DNA from: Salinispora vitiensis
GTDB lineage: Bacteria > Actinomycetota > Actinomycetes > Mycobacteriales > Micromonosporaceae
Assembly (NCBI RefSeq): GCF_000378825.1
Contig: NZ_KB900388.1
Span: forward strand, 2,239,818 to 2,303,817
DNA: 64,000 nt
Reading direction: 5' to 3'
Part shown: piece after piece, positions 37,954 through 45,314 of the stretch
How positions within the stretch are numbered: position 1 is the first letter of the stretch
Layout of the letters: each line of letters opens with the position of its first letter
The notes under the pieces: model-generated
What the model was told of the DNA's origin: nothing
Databases searched by the model: none
What the model saw: the letters and a program-made list of their open reading frames with translations, nothing else
Program-made: the position numbers and the translations under genes

Positions 37954-40422
37954 CTACCGTCTGGTCGGGTCCTCGGCGCCGCGGGTGACGACGGCCAACC
38001 CGGACGGCCCGGTCACCACGGCAACGTCCCCATCAAGGTCGGTACGCAGGATCCGGGCTCCGCCGCGGGCAAGACGGCCCAGCACCGACGCATCCGGATG
38101 CCCATAGGTGTTCTCCCGGCCGACCGGGACCACCGCGACCAAGGGGCGTATCGCGTCCAGAAAGGCCGGGTCCTGATACGCCGAACCGTGATGGGCGACC
38201 TTCAACACGTGGGCACGGAGGCCATCAGCCGGCGCATGGTCGAGCAGAGCCTGCTGCTCCTCGATCTCGGCGTCTCCGGTCAGCAGGATCCGCACCCCGT
38301 TGACGGTTGCCAGCAGGACCAGCGAGTTGTTGTTCGGATCGGAACGGGTGCCCCGCAACGGAACCGGTGGACCGACCACGGTCAACTCCACGGCGCCAGC
38401 CCGGTAGCCCCAACCGGCCGGCGCGGAAACCATCTCGACGGAGCCCGCCGCCGCCGCGACCTGGACCAGGTCCCGGCCGAACGCCGGCTCCGACCACGAC
38501 GGAGCGAGCACAGTCGCGACCCGTCGCCCCCGGAAGACACCGGCCACCCCACCCACATGATCGTGATGGAAGTGGCTGATCACCAGCAGTGGCACCTCCC
38601 GGATACCAATCCGACGTAGGCAACGATCCACCACCCCCGGCTCCGCCCCAGCGTCTACGACCACGCCCCGCCCCGGACCAACCGACAGGACCAGCGCATC
38701 ACCCTGACCGACCGCACACGCCACAACCACCCAACCGGCCGGCGGCCAACCAGCAGCTACCAGGCGCACCGGCAACGCACCGAGCACGGCCGCAACCGCG
38801 GTCACCGCCACCAGCCGTCGCACCACCCGGCGACGGACCGCCACCAGCAACGCCAGAGTCAACCCTGCCAGCAGTAACGCACCCCCGACCCCCGCCGGCC
38901 AGGGCAACGCCCCCGCCGGCGCCCGCGCCCCGTAGTGCGCCACAGTAACCAGCCACCACGCCGGCCAACTGGCCAGCCAGGCCAGAAACTCGGCACCCGC
39001 CGGCCACAGTGGCGACAGCGCCGCCGCCACAACACCGAGCACCGTGGCCGGCGCAATCGCTGGCGCCACCAACAGATTCGCCGGCACCGCGACCAGGCTG
39101 ACCGTGCCGGAAATCCCCGCGACCACCGGTGCGCAGGCCACCTGCGCCGCAGCCGGCACCGCCAGCGCCTCAGCAACCCCCGGCGGCACCCGACGACGAC
39201 GTAACGCGTCCCGCCACCGGGGCGCCAACAACAGCAACCCACCCGTAGCGAGCACCGAGAGCGCGAAACCGAAATCCCCCGCCAGCTCGGGATCAACAAG
39301 CACCAGCACAGTGACCGCCGCGGCCAGAGCCGGCAACGCCGCCCGCGGCCGACCCACGGCGAGCGCGGCCAGCCCGATCGCGCCCATCGCCGCCGCCCGT
39401 ACCACACTCGGCGATGGACGAACCAAGATCACGAACCCCACCAACGCCACCACACAGAGTCCCGCCGCGAGCCAGGGACCAGCCCGCCCCCAACGAGCGA
39501 GCAGCAACACCGCACCAACGACAATTGCGACGTTAGATCCAGATACCGCTGTAAGATGGGTCATTCCGGTGTCGAGAAAATCCTCCCGCACTGAATCAGG
39601 CAGCCGGCTCGTGTCGCCCACCACCAGGCCGGGCAGCAGGCCACCCCGCTCCTCCGGTAGCGGCTCGCAGGCTTCCTGGAGGCCGGCGCGGAGCACGCCG
39701 GCGGCACGCTGCAAGCCCGGCGGCGACCCGTGTGAAACCGGGGACCGGGTTGACCACAGGACCGCAGCGGTCAGATCGCCGCCCCGCGGCGCAGCGAGCC
39801 GACCTTCAGCGGTCAGCCGCTGCCCCGGCAGCAGCGCTCGCCAGGCCGGGTCGGTAGCTAGGACCAGCATCCGGACCTGCGCCTCGACCCGGTGCCCGTC
39901 AAGACCGGTGATACGGGTCGACTCCGCTGCCACCAAGAACGTGGCGGGACGCCCAGAGCCGGAGCGGACCAGCCGGGGGTCATCCCGGACGACCAGGTCG
40001 ACGGTTACGGTGGCCCGCTCCTCGACCAGGGCACGCACCGGAGTAGCGTCCCGCGCGGCTACCCGAGCGGCGGTGACGCTCGCCCCGCACACCACCCCGA
40101 GCAGGACGGCGATGGCCGCCCAGCCGTAGCGGCGGACGGCTGCCCGCGGCCGGCCGAGAAGTCCAGACAGGTAGACCCCACCGGCGGCGGCCAGCACAGC
40201 GGCGATCGCGGCGACCAGCAACGACGCCCTGGCCGACAGGTAGAGGCCGGCCAACGCGGCCAGCCACACGGCGACAGCCAAGCCAGCCAGCCGCAGGTCC
40301 GGCGGGTCGGCGGGCGTACCAGCGGCGGAACGCCCCGGGTGGGCACGGCCGTCGCCGGATGCGGTCGGTACCGCTGCCTTCGGAGCGGGCCCAGGGCGCT
40401 GCCCGTCCCGGTGGTTTCTCAC
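37954..40422 (-). CDS. comEC: ComEC/Rec2 DNA-uptake channel protein
   Basis: 822-residue polytopic membrane protein. N-terminal hydrophobic block and DUF4131-like region, central Competence domain (PDSVREDFLDTGMTHLTAVS, then repeated helices), and a C-terminal metallo-beta-lactamase domain with SHFHHDHVGG (~635), AHHGSAYQDP (~752) and DAGAEPG (~606). ComEC conducts single-stranded DNA across the membrane in competent bacteria; competence itself is not shown for this group. GTG start at 40422 overlaps the comEA stop by 4 nt. The 3' neighbour holA is displaced by the island. Confidence 0.93.
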   Translation of the reverse strand: MRNHRDGQRPGPAPKAAVPTASGDGRAHPGRSAAGTPADPPDLRLAGLAVAVWLAALAGLYLSARASLLVAAIAAVLAAAGGVYLSGLLGRPRAAVRRYGWAAIAVLLGVVCGASVTAARVAARDATPVRALVEERATVTVDLVVRDDPRLVRSGSGRPATFLVAAESTRITGLDGHRVEAQVRMLVLATDPAWRALLPGQRLTAEGRLAAPRGGDLTAAVLWSTRSPVSHGSPPGLQRAAGVLRAGLQEACEPLPEERGGLLPGLVVGDTSRLPDSVREDFLDTGMTHLTAVSGSNVAIVVGAVLLLARWGRAGPWLAAGLCVVALVGFVILVRPSPSVVRAAAMGAIGLAALAVGRPRAALPALAAAVTVLVLVDPELAGDFGFALSVLATGGLLLLAPRWRDALRRRRVPPGVAEALAVPAAAQVACAPVVAGISGTVSLVAVPANLLVAPAIAPATVLGVVAAALSPLWPAGAEFLAWLASWPAWWLVTVAHYGARAPAGALPWPAGVGGALLLAGLTLALLVAVRRRVVRRLVAVTAVAAVLGALPVRLVAAGWPPAGWVVVACAVGQGDALVLSVGPGRGVVVDAGAEPGVVDRCLRRIGIREVPLLVISHFHHDHVGGVAGVFRGRRVATVLAPSWSEPAFGRDLVQVAAAAGSVEMVSAPAGWGYRAGAVELTVVGPPVPLRGTRSDPNNNSLVLLATVNGVRILLTGDAEIEEQQALLDHAPADGLRAHVLKVAHHGSAYQDPAFLDAIRPLVAVVPVGRENTYGHPDASVLGRLARGGARILRTDLDGDVAVVTGPSGLAVVTRGAEDPTRR

Positions 40423-41318
40423 ACCGTCACCAGGTCCTTGAGCTGCTCGTACCGGGTGTCGCCGATGCCGCCAACCTGGCGCAGGTCGCTGACCGACCGG
40501 AAGCCGCCATGCTCTGCACGGTGGTCGAGGATGCGCTGCCCGAGCACCGGGCCGACTCCGGGCAACGTGTCGAGTTGCGCCAGGGTGGCGGTGTTGAGGT
40601 TGACCTTGCCGCCGGGCACCGCTCCCGCCGCGTCACCGGCGGAGGTCACCCCCGGTGGCGCGGTGACACCGATCAGGATGAGTTCCCCATCGACTACCTT
40701 CCGGGCCGGATTGAACAGGGCGACATCGACGCCGGGCAGCGCCCCACCGGCCGCCTGCACCGCGTCGGCGACCCGGGCACCGGCCGGCACCCGGACAAGT
40801 CCCGGTCGACGGACCTTACCGGCGACCGCCACCACCAGCTCACCGCCCGACTCCGTCGGGTCAGTGGACGCCGACGGAGCGACCGGTGTCACCGCTGCGA
40901 CCGGCTCGACCGGCTCGACCTGAGGCCGGGACTGCCAGGCCCAGAAGCCCGCTCCGAGCACCACCAGCACAGCGACGAGAGCCAACGCCCGCACCCCACG
41001 CCGCCCCGGATCGAAAGCGCCCGGCCCCGACAAGACCCGGCTCGGTGGGTCTCCGTCCGGTTGGGCGGACGACACCGCCTCCCCCTCCGACCCATCCTGC
41101 GGGTCGCGCCACGGACCTTCCGGCGCCGCCGGACGCGTCACCACCGCCGGTCGCGTCTCCACCGCCGGTCGCGTCTCCACCGCCGGTTGCTTCTCCACCG
41201 CCGGTTGCTTCTCCACCGCCGGGACCGCCGCCCTCGGCGGGCCGGTGCCGGACAGCCTGCCTGCCGGCAGCACTCGATGCAGGCGCTCCCGGACCGCCCT
41301 CTCCTCGTCGTATGACAC
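40419..41318 (-). CDS. comEA: ComEA-type helix-hairpin-helix DNA-binding protein
   Basis: 299 aa. A cytoplasmic N-terminal part of ~110 residues contains tandem PAVEKQ/PAVETR repeats. One membrane helix follows (ALALVAVLVVLGAGFWAW), then an extracytoplasmic SLBB domain (VVAVAGKVRRPGLVRVPAGA...) and a C-terminal double helix-hairpin-helix (KVNLNTATLAQLDTLPGVGP; GGFRSVSDLRQVGGIGD) for double-stranded DNA. Operon with comEC through the GTGA overlap. The repeat part is larger than in most ComEA proteins. Confidence 0.93.
   Translation of the reverse strand: MSYDEERAVRERLHRVLPAGRLSGTGPPRAAVPAVEKQPAVEKQPAVETRPAVETRPAVVTRPAAPEGPWRDPQDGSEGEAVSSAQPDGDPPSRVLSGPGAFDPGRRGVRALALVAVLVVLGAGFWAWQSRPQVEPVEPVAAVTPVAPSASTDPTESGGELVVAVAGKVRRPGLVRVPAGARVADAVQAAGGALPGVDVALFNPARKVVDGELILIGVTAPPGVTSAGDAAGAVPGGKVNLNTATLAQLDTLPGVGPVLGQRILDHRAEHGGFRSVSDLRQVGGIGDTRYEQLKDLVTV
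41141..41222 (-). repeat. 18-bp in-frame repeats in comEA
   Basis: Four complete 18-bp units (41141-41158, 41159-41176, 41177-41194, 41195-41212) and a partial fifth code six-residue repeats of the type PAVETR/PAVEKQ. Confidence 0.9.
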
Positions 41319-41518
41319 GGCGCGACGTTAGGCCGCCGGGCGGAAAGAACGACCTCCGCACGAGGCTTCGCTGTGGATGAGAGCGCGCCTGTGGACAGCC
41401 CCCTGACCATGGTCCTTGGTGTGCTAGCGATCGCGCCTCCAACAGCCGTTCCGCCGGAGCGGGCAGCAGCGGCCGGGCGTGATGCGCCCGGTACCAGCCG
41501 GAACGGCAGCGTGCCGGA

Positions 41519-42379
41519 TCAGCCGTCGGTAGGCGGACGGCGGTGCACGACCACGCCGGCCAGGCCGGGCCCCGCATGCGCCGCGACCACCGCACCGGCC
41601 TCGGAGACGTACGTGCTCCGCAGGCGGTCACCGAACCGCGCCGCCAACGCCACCTGGAGTGCCTCGACGCGTTGCGGCGCGGCGAGGTGATGCAGAGCCA
41701 GGTCAACGTCGGCATCCCCGGCGGCCTCGACAGCGAGGTCCACCAGCCGGGCGATGCCCCGGCTGGCGGTACGTACCCGGTCCCGGAGAACGATCACGCC
41801 GTCCCGCATGTGCATGATCGGCTTTACCGAGAGAGCGGTGCCGAGCAGCGCCGAGGCGGCGTTGATCCGCCCGCCCCGACGGAGGAACTCCAGCGTGTCG
41901 ACGTAAAAGTAGATGGTGGTCCGCGCTGCGGCCTGCTGGGCGGCAGCGTGAACCGCGGCCAGGTCGGCGCCGGTTGCCGCGGCTTCGGCTGCGGCAACCG
42001 CGGGGAATCCGATGCCCATGCCGCAGGAGCGGCTGTCCACCACCGCCACCCGGTCACCGAACTCCACGGCGGCTAGGCGCGCGGACTCAACCGTGCCGGA
42101 AAGCCCCGCGGACAGGTGCACCGAGACGATGCCGTCGGCGCCGCCGTCGAGAATCCGGCGGTACGTGCGCACAAACTGCGCTGGGGCCGGCCGGGAGGTA
42201 CTGACTGACACCCGCCGTCCGCTCAATGCCTGGGTAGCGTCAGCGGGAAAGGTCTCCACCCCCTCGCGCCCTTCCACGCCGTTGAGGATGACGGTCAGGG
42301 GCACCACCGTCAGCTGGTTACTGGCCAGCAGCCCAGCGGGAAGGTAGGCGGTGGAGTCGGTGACAACCGCAATGGGCAT
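41519..42379 (-). CDS. DegV family fatty-acid-binding protein
   Basis: 286-residue cytosolic fatty-acid-binding protein (DegV/FakB-like fold). N-terminal IAVVTDSTAYLPAGL, SVSTSRPAPAQFVRTYRRIL, VSVHLSAGLSGTVESARLA (the conserved S-x-x-L-S-G-T) and VVDSRSCGMGIGF, then TLEFLRRGGRINAASALLG and the conserved PIMHMRDGVI. In Firmicutes such proteins deliver acyl chains to fatty acid kinase. No FakA-like partner is in the window. ATG start at 42379; 200 nt upstream of comEA on the same strand. Confidence 0.92.
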   Translation of the reverse strand: MPIAVVTDSTAYLPAGLLASNQLTVVPLTVILNGVEGREGVETFPADATQALSGRRVSVSTSRPAPAQFVRTYRRILDGGADGIVSVHLSAGLSGTVESARLAAVEFGDRVAVVDSRSCGMGIGFPAVAAAEAAATGADLAAVHAAAQQAAARTTIYFYVDTLEFLRRGGRINAASALLGTALSVKPIMHMRDGVIVLRDRVRTASRGIARLVDLAVEAAGDADVDLALHHLAAPQRVEALQVALAARFGDRLRSTYVSEAGAVVAAHAGPGLAGVVVHRRPPTDG

Positions 42380-42446
42380 GCCGGAACGCTAACCGATGCT
42401 GACCGGCGCCGCAGAGGCAGAATCAGGTCAGAAACCGCCGAAGGCG

Positions 42447-42490
42447 CTGTTGGCCGGCACCCGGTTTCGGGTGCCGGCCAACAGTTTCTT
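42447..42490 (-). terminator. 17-bp perfect hairpin, terminator
   Basis: Arms 42447-42463 and 42468-42484 pair without mismatch around a GTTT loop. On the plus side it is followed by TTTCTTT. It lies between the lysozyme-like gene (stop 42545) and degV (start 42379), both on the minus strand. It may stop the former; a role in both directions is possible. Confidence 0.75.
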
Positions 42491-42544
42491 TCCCCCTTGT
42501 GTGGCTCAGGTCTGCGGGTGGGGGGTTTGTGGTGTGCGGTGGGG

Positions 42545-43123
42545 TCAGCTGGTCCAGTGCTCGGCGACGAGGTCGGCGGCCTGGGTTTCCCACTGGGCGT
42601 AGTGGAACGGGAACGCCGACACCTGGACCTTCTGGGCGGCTTCGGTCAGGGGCAGTTCCTGCCAGCCCTCGACCTGCTTCAAACCCTTGAGGAAGGCGGT
42701 GGTGGAGTACTCGGGGTCGGTGATCTGCTCCACGCTGCCCCAACCGGAGGAGGGGCGCTGCTGGAACAGGCCCTGCGAGTCGTGGTCGTTCCGCTCACCC
42801 AGGTGTCCCAGGTTCTCCAGCTTCGACTCCTGCAAGCTGGTGCCGATGGCCACGACGGCGGCGCGCTCGTCCATGCCGGCCTTCTTGGTGGCCTCGATGA
42901 TGGCCTTCACGTTGCCGGTCTGCTCGTCGCCCAGGTCGATGCGCGACTGCTCACCCTGGGTGCCGTGCGGGATCAGCGTGTCCATGTCCGGCTTGTCGGC
43001 CCGCACCGCAGCCGCCGCTGCGGGGGTGGTGTCGGTCAGGGTGGCCAGGGGGCCGGCGACGACACCGGTGGACAGGGCCAGACCAGCGATACCAAGGACA
43101 CTACGACGCAGAATCGTGTTCAT
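42545..43123 (-). CDS. secreted lysozyme-like protein
   Basis: 192-residue secreted protein. Signal peptide MNTILRRSVLGIAGLALSTG... ending near TPAAAAA. The mature part contains IEATKKAGMDERAAVVAIGT, SLQESKLENLGHLGERNDHD, SQGLFQQRPSSGWGSVEQIT, then VQVSAFPFHYAQWETQA. The module is shared with the membrane protein at 26420. The QES Glu could be catalytic in a transglycosylase-like fold, but neither activity nor substrate is known. ATG at 43123 is preceded by GGAG at 8 nt. It has a ~380-nt leader region and strong terminator, so it is probably monocistronic. Confidence 0.75.
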   Translation of the reverse strand: MNTILRRSVLGIAGLALSTGVVAGPLATLTDTTPAAAAAVRADKPDMDTLIPHGTQGEQSRIDLGDEQTGNVKAIIEATKKAGMDERAAVVAIGTSLQESKLENLGHLGERNDHDSQGLFQQRPSSGWGSVEQITDPEYSTTAFLKGLKQVEGWQELPLTEAAQKVQVSAFPFHYAQWETQAADLVAEHWTS

Positions 43124-43506
43124 GGGGGTTGCTCCATTCGGGGGTCGACACCCCACACGCCCGAAAAAGGGGGATCAGGCGGCAAAGAGGGGGTGCAAGC
43201 ACCGTCCGGCGCTCAAAGAAAAGAAAGAAGAGGGGGTCGGCGACCGCGGGCCGCACAGGGGGCACACGCTCGGCGCCGGGTCCAGATGTAACGACCGACC
43301 GGCCACCAGCATTCCCGGCGACCCGCACCCGGTGTCACCCGCCCGAGCGGGCCACCTCCACGGCCGTACGCAGGGTGTAACGCCCCCACGCCCGCCGAGA
43401 TTCCACCACCACCGTGACCCCGACCACACCCCAAACCGGCATAGGCCAGATTTTCAAGCCTAAACCGAGTGAGCGGCCACAAACCGGATGGCCGCTTTCG
43501 GAGCCG
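43124..43506 (-). other. long intergenic leader upstream of the secreted lysozyme-like gene
   Basis: 383 nt without a supported gene. It contains the downstream hairpin of gpgP (43472-43496), two copies of TGTAACG in the same orientation (43287-43293, 43376-43382), and GC-rich segments able to pair locally. The match to the c-di-AMP riboswitch sometimes found before cell-wall hydrolase genes is not convincing. Confidence 0.5.
43472..43496 (-). terminator. short hairpin after gpgP
   Basis: AGCGGCCA (43472-43479) pairs with TGGCCGCT (43489-43496), 10 nt after the gpgP stop on the minus strand. No clean U-tract. Confidence 0.5.
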
Positions 43507-44139
43507 CTACCAGTGGCCAGCAGTGGATTCGGCGTCATAGCGGGGCCCGATGTTGTGTGCCCGCAGGCGCCAACCCCGCTGTTCGTCGTGCCACAGCTCG
43601 GTCCAGTGGCAGTTGCTCAGCGAGTCGATCGTACGCTGCACGGCAGGCTCCCAGCCCAGTAGCTGACCGATGCCCTGACGGGCGGCACCAGCATGGGTGG
43701 CGACCACCGCCGTCCCACCGGGGACGGTATCGGCGGCCTCCTGGAACGCGACGCCCAGCCGCTTACCGACGTCGTCCAAGGTCTCGATGCCAGCTCCTGG
43801 ATCTGGGTCACCAGCTCGCCAGCGGGCGTACTCCTCCGGGTACTGTTCGGCCGCCTCGGTGAGCCGCAGCCCCTGCCAGGGCCCAAAGTGCCGCTCCCGC
43901 AGCCGTACGTCGGTGTGGACCGGCAGCCCGGTCAGCGCGGCCAGAGCGGCGGCCGTGTCCGCTGCCCGCTGCAGGTCACTGGCGAAGATCGCGTCGGGGT
44001 GGAACCCGGCAAGCAGCTGGGCGGCAGTGCGGGCCTGCTCCCGACCGAGGTCGTTCAGACCGATGTCGGTCTGCCCCTGCACCCGACCGCTGGCGTTCCA
44101 GTCGGTGTTGCCGTGCCGCCAGACGATCAGCCGAGTCAT
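43507..44139 (-). CDS. gpgP: histidine phosphatase, likely glucosyl-3-phosphoglycerate phosphatase
   Basis: 210-residue phosphoglycerate-mutase-like phosphatase. Catalytic LIVWRHGNTDWNASGRVQGQ with the phospho-His (~9), DLQRAADTAAAL, RERHFGPWQGL, then VVATHAGAARQGIGQLLGW (second His). The gene order nadD-rsfS-this gene is the same as around mycobacterial GpgP (Rv2419c), which removes phosphate from glucosyl-3-phosphoglycerate in methylglucose lipopolysaccharide synthesis. The specific function rests on synteny. ATG start at 44139 overlaps the rsfS stop by 4 nt. Confidence 0.82.
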   Translation of the reverse strand: MTRLIVWRHGNTDWNASGRVQGQTDIGLNDLGREQARTAAQLLAGFHPDAIFASDLQRAADTAAALAALTGLPVHTDVRLRERHFGPWQGLRLTEAAEQYPEEYARWRAGDPDPGAGIETLDDVGKRLGVAFQEAADTVPGGTAVVATHAGAARQGIGQLLGWEPAVQRTIDSLSNCHWTELWHDEQRGWRLRAHNIGPRYDAESTAGHW

Positions 44140-44534
44140 TCGGCGGCGCCGGGCTCAGCGGCGGCGAGGTCGCGGTCAACGAAGGGAATCTGCGGGCAGT
44201 CCTTCCAGAGCCGGTCCAACGCGTAGAACTCGCGCTCCTCGGTGTGCTGGACGTGCACGACGATATCCACGTAGTCGAGCAGCACCCAACGACCGCCTCG
44301 CTCCCCCTCGCGCCGGACCGGCTTGGCCTTCTCCGGCAGCTGGAGCAGGCGCTCCTCGATTGCGTCAACGATGGCGAGCACCTGACGCTCGTTTGGGGCG
44401 GCGGCGAGCAGGAACGCGTCGGTGATGGCGAGCTGATCACCCACATCAATGATGACGATGTCCTGCGCCCTCTTGTCGGCGGCGGCCTGGGCGGCTGCGG
44501 TCGCCAGCTCGTGTGCGCGTTCGGAAACTGTCAC
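44136..44534 (-). CDS. rsfS: ribosome silencing factor RsfS
   Basis: 132 aa. Blocks subunit joining by binding ribosomal protein L14. Motifs: KRAQDIVIIDVGDQLAITDA, NERQVLAIVDAIEERLLQ, GGRWVLLDYVDIVVHVQ and EEREFYALDRLW. GTG start at 44534 with GGAG 5 nt upstream; a longer frame upstream is not conserved. Coupled to gpgP; nadD ends 110 nt upstream. Confidence 0.95.
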   Translation of the reverse strand: MTVSERAHELATAAAQAAADKRAQDIVIIDVGDQLAITDAFLLAAAPNERQVLAIVDAIEERLLQLPEKAKPVRREGERGGRWVLLDYVDIVVHVQHTEEREFYALDRLWKDCPQIPFVDRDLAAAEPGAAE

Positions 44535-44643
44535 CGTTCTCCTTCGATCATGCGTGCGACCCCTTAAGCGTCTCACATGAAAGCACGACACGGCCGGTCG
44601 GTTACGGCGCATTCGGGCGGAAAGGGCCGCAGAACAGGATGGA

Positions 44644-45240
44644 TCACTGCTGGTAGAGCCGCCGCTTTGCGATGTACTGCACCACACCGTCGGGCACCAG
44701 GTACCACAACGGCTGGCCGTGGGAGACCCGGACCCGGCAGTCGGTGGAGGAGATCGCCATCGCGGGCACCTGCACCAGGCTCACCGTGTCGGCGGGCAGG
44801 TGCGCGTTGGACAACCTGAAGCCGGGCCGGGTCACGCCGATGAAGTGCGCCAACTCGAAGGCCTCGTCCAGATCCTTCCAGGAAAGGATCTTCGCCAGGG
44901 CGTCCGCGCCGGTGATGAAGAAGAGCTGCACCTTGGCGCCGTACACGGCCCGCAGATCACGCAGCGTGTCGATGGTGTAGGTGGGACCATCACGGTCGAT
45001 GTCGACCCGACTGACCTGGAAGCCAGGGTTGGAGGCGGTGGCGATGACCGTCATCAGGTATCGGTCCTCCGCCGGGCTGACCGGCTCGTCCTCCTTCTGC
45101 CACGGCTGCCCGGTGGGGACGAAGATCACCTCGTCCAGCCCGAACCGGTCGGCCACCTCGCTCGCTGCGACCAGGTGCCCGTGGTGGATCGGGTCAAACG
45201 TGCCGCCCATGATCCCGACCCGCCGGATGTCTTCCTCCAC
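44644..45240 (-). CDS. nadD: nicotinate-nucleotide adenylyltransferase
   Basis: NAD biosynthesis, NaMN to deamido-NAD. 198 aa. Nucleotidyltransferase motif [16 protein letters not shown] (~9) and C-terminal [12 protein letters not shown] (the ISSTxxR motif). ATG 45240. Upstream gene of the nadD-rsfS-gpgP set. Confidence 0.95.
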   Translation of the reverse strand: MEEDIRRVGIMGGTFDPIHHGHLVAASEVADRFGLDEVIFVPTGQPWQKEDEPVSPAEDRYLMTVIATASNPGFQVSRVDIDRDGPTYTIDTLRDLRAVYGAKVQLFFITGADALAKILSWKDLDEAFELAHFIGVTRPGFRLSNAHLPADTVSLVQVPAMAISSTDCRVRVSHGQPLWYLVPDGVVQYIAKRRLYQQ

Positions 45241-45314
45241 TCCGCGATCTTAAGCCGAGCACACCGCCAGCGCCGGCACCACCCCGGCTTCCCCACCGGC
45301 CGGGCCCACGCTCC

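Noticed and set aside
43124..43506. c-di-AMP (ydaO-type) riboswitch upstream of a cell-wall-like gene
   Set aside because: The conserved GGGGTGAAT-type block and surrounding pairing could not be found on the minus strand.
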